A DNA stretch of 64,000 nucleotides from NCBI RefSeq assembly GCF_900119075.1, contig NZ_FPIP01000012.1, positions 1 to 64,000 on the forward strand, read 5' to 3'. The DNA comes from Ruminococcus flavefaciens (GTDB lineage: Bacteria > Bacillota > Clostridia > Oscillospirales > Ruminococcaceae). This document shows positions 63,230 through 64,000 of this stretch, piece by piece. The notes beneath the pieces were generated by a model. That model made no database searches and had not been told where the DNA came from. It saw nothing but the letters and a program-made list of their open reading frames with translations. Each line of letters begins with the position of its first letter. Position 1 is the stretch's first letter. The position numbers were made by a program, and so were the translations under genes.

Positions 63230-63261
63230 GCGGCAGGAGTGCTCCCCTGCCGTATTTTTTT
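63230..63261 (+). terminator. Terminator of the third dockerin gene
   Basis: CGGCAGG pairs with CCTGCCG around AGTGCTCC, followed by TATTTTTTT, a few bases after the stop. Confidence 0.85.
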
Positions 63262-63362
63262 GTAAAAAAAGCTCTAAAAGCTACTAAAAACAGATTTGCC
63301 CTACCTATTTTTATGGCTTTTGACGAATATTGCCTGCTCCGCAAAAATTTCGGCTTTATATA

Positions 63363-63391
63363 TTGACATATTTTGAACAAAGGAGTATAAT
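63363..63391 (+). promoter_or_regulatory. Promoter of serC
   Basis: Consensus TTGACA (63363-63368), a 17-base spacer, TATAAT (63386-63391), about 58 bases before the start. Confidence 0.85.
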
Positions 63392-63449
63392 TTATATTGT
63401 ATTGCAAATACTTCTTATTTTTATAATATATAACTTGGAGGTTTTTAAC

Positions 63450-64000
63450 ATGAGCAGAGTTTACAACTTCAGTGCAGGTCCTGCTGTTCTCCCTGAGGAA
63501 GTTCTCAAGGAATGTGCAGAGGAAATGATGGATTACAAGGGCTGCGGTATGTCCGTTATGGAGATGTCCCACCGTTCAAAGGTTTATGATGAGATAATCA
63601 AGGAAGCAGAGAAGGATCTCCGCGACCTCATGAATATCCCTGACAACTACAAGGTGATCTTCGTACAGGGCGGCGCAAATCTTCAGTTCGCAGAGGTTCC
63701 TATGAACCTTATGAAGAAGGGCAAGGCTGCTTACATCATCACAGGTCAGTGGGCTAAGAAGGCTGCTGCTGAAGCTGAGAAGTACGGCGAGGTAGTAAGA
63801 GTCGCTTCTTCTGCTGACAAGACATTCTCTTATATCCCTGATTGCTCAGACCTTGATATTCCCGAAGATGTTGACTATGTTTACATCTGCGAGAACAACA
63901 CTATCTACGGTACAAAGTTCTGGGAGCTCCCAAATACAAAGGGCCACGAGCTGGTTGCTGACGTAAGCTCATGCTTCCTTTCAGAGCCTGTTGACGTAAA
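63450..64000 (+). CDS. serC: Phosphoserine aminotransferase (partial, 5' end)
   Basis: The first 183 residues of a PLP enzyme are present; the gene runs off the window. MSRVYNFSAGPAVLPEEVL, GMSVMEMSHRSK, VQGGANLQFAEVPMNL and ENNTIYGTKF are SerC landmarks; the PLP lysine lies beyond the end. SerC converts phosphohydroxypyruvate to phosphoserine in serine synthesis. TTGGAGG precedes the ATG. Confidence 0.95.
   Translation, partial: MSRVYNFSAGPAVLPEEVLKECAEEMMDYKGCGMSVMEMSHRSKVYDEIIKEAEKDLRDLMNIPDNYKVIFVQGGANLQFAEVPMNLMKKGKAAYIITGQWAKKAAAEAEKYGEVVRVASSADKTFSYIPDCSDLDIPEDVDYVYICENNTIYGTKFWELPNTKGHELVADVSSCFLSEPVDV

Noticed and set aside
1-64000. tRNA, rRNA, CRISPR arrays, integrases and prophage genes
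   Set aside because: I scanned the spacers by eye and found no cloverleaf with a GTTCRA loop, no regularly spaced repeat array with unique spacers, and no phage or integrase product.

Overview
The window looks like chromosome from a Ruminococcus-type member of the Oscillospiraceae (gut or rumen Clostridia). The evidence is three secreted proteins ending in type I dockerins behind BspA-type leucine-rich repeats and poly-threonine linkers, an alpha/beta-type small acid-soluble spore protein, ATPase-less sugar-type ABC permeases, a single-chain PurL, and many GC-rich palindromic intergenic repeats of the kind common in gut Clostridia. The genus is an inference. I saw no rRNA, tRNA, CRISPR array, insertion sequence with a transposase, or prophage.

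Layout. 1-8.7 kb is accessory: a ferredoxin next to a chimeric membrane gene (half iron-sulfur membrane protein, half PutP symporter), a GT-C-like glycosyltransferase, a spore protein, CorA, the collapsed remnant of an AraC regulator, and a tight four-gene cluster (P-loop kinase-like protein, SAM methyltransferase, SAP/DUF6434 protein, AAA ATPase). 8.9-19.7 kb holds a two-component system facing an unusual operon of a propeller-like/solute-binding lipoprotein, two sugar-type ABC permeases and an HlyD-like adaptor, then a large membrane protein. 19.7-23.2 kb carries a rhodanese-TtcA fusion and a PhoR/PhoB-like pair. 23.5-29.8 kb is a + strand run with proB, comEB and proA, ending in a long coiled-coil membrane protein. 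30-32 kb encodes a zinc-ribbon/pseudokinase/PASTA protein. 32.2-38.6 kb has an ABC exporter and the str operon (rpsL, rpsG, fusA, tuf). 38.7-42.8 kb holds two tandem dockerin proteins. 42.9-55.6 kb has trkH/trkA, a HAD phosphatase, a YwqG-like protein, glgA, purL and mtaB. 55.8-64 kb has a Crh-like HPr, a lipoprotein, a receiver/degenerate-GGDEF protein, an Xre regulator with three DUF2975 paralogues, a beta-CASP nuclease, a third dockerin protein and the start of serC.

The most striking non-coding feature is a family of structured elements sitting in the loops of other hairpins. Two copies of a 267-bp core (10946-11212 and 19369-19635) differ by only two substitutions that I could see, and each lies inside the split stem of a different locus-specific inverted repeat, at least one of which looks like a bidirectional terminator. 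A related 62-bp piece (48012-48073) splits the loop of a palindromic repeat whose uninterrupted version is present at 45907-45932. This gives filled and empty sites in one window and suggests an element that inserts into hairpin loops. Other notable signals are six helically phased repeats upstream of the solute-binding-protein operon and four TTTATCGT units upstream of the DUF2975/Xre operon.
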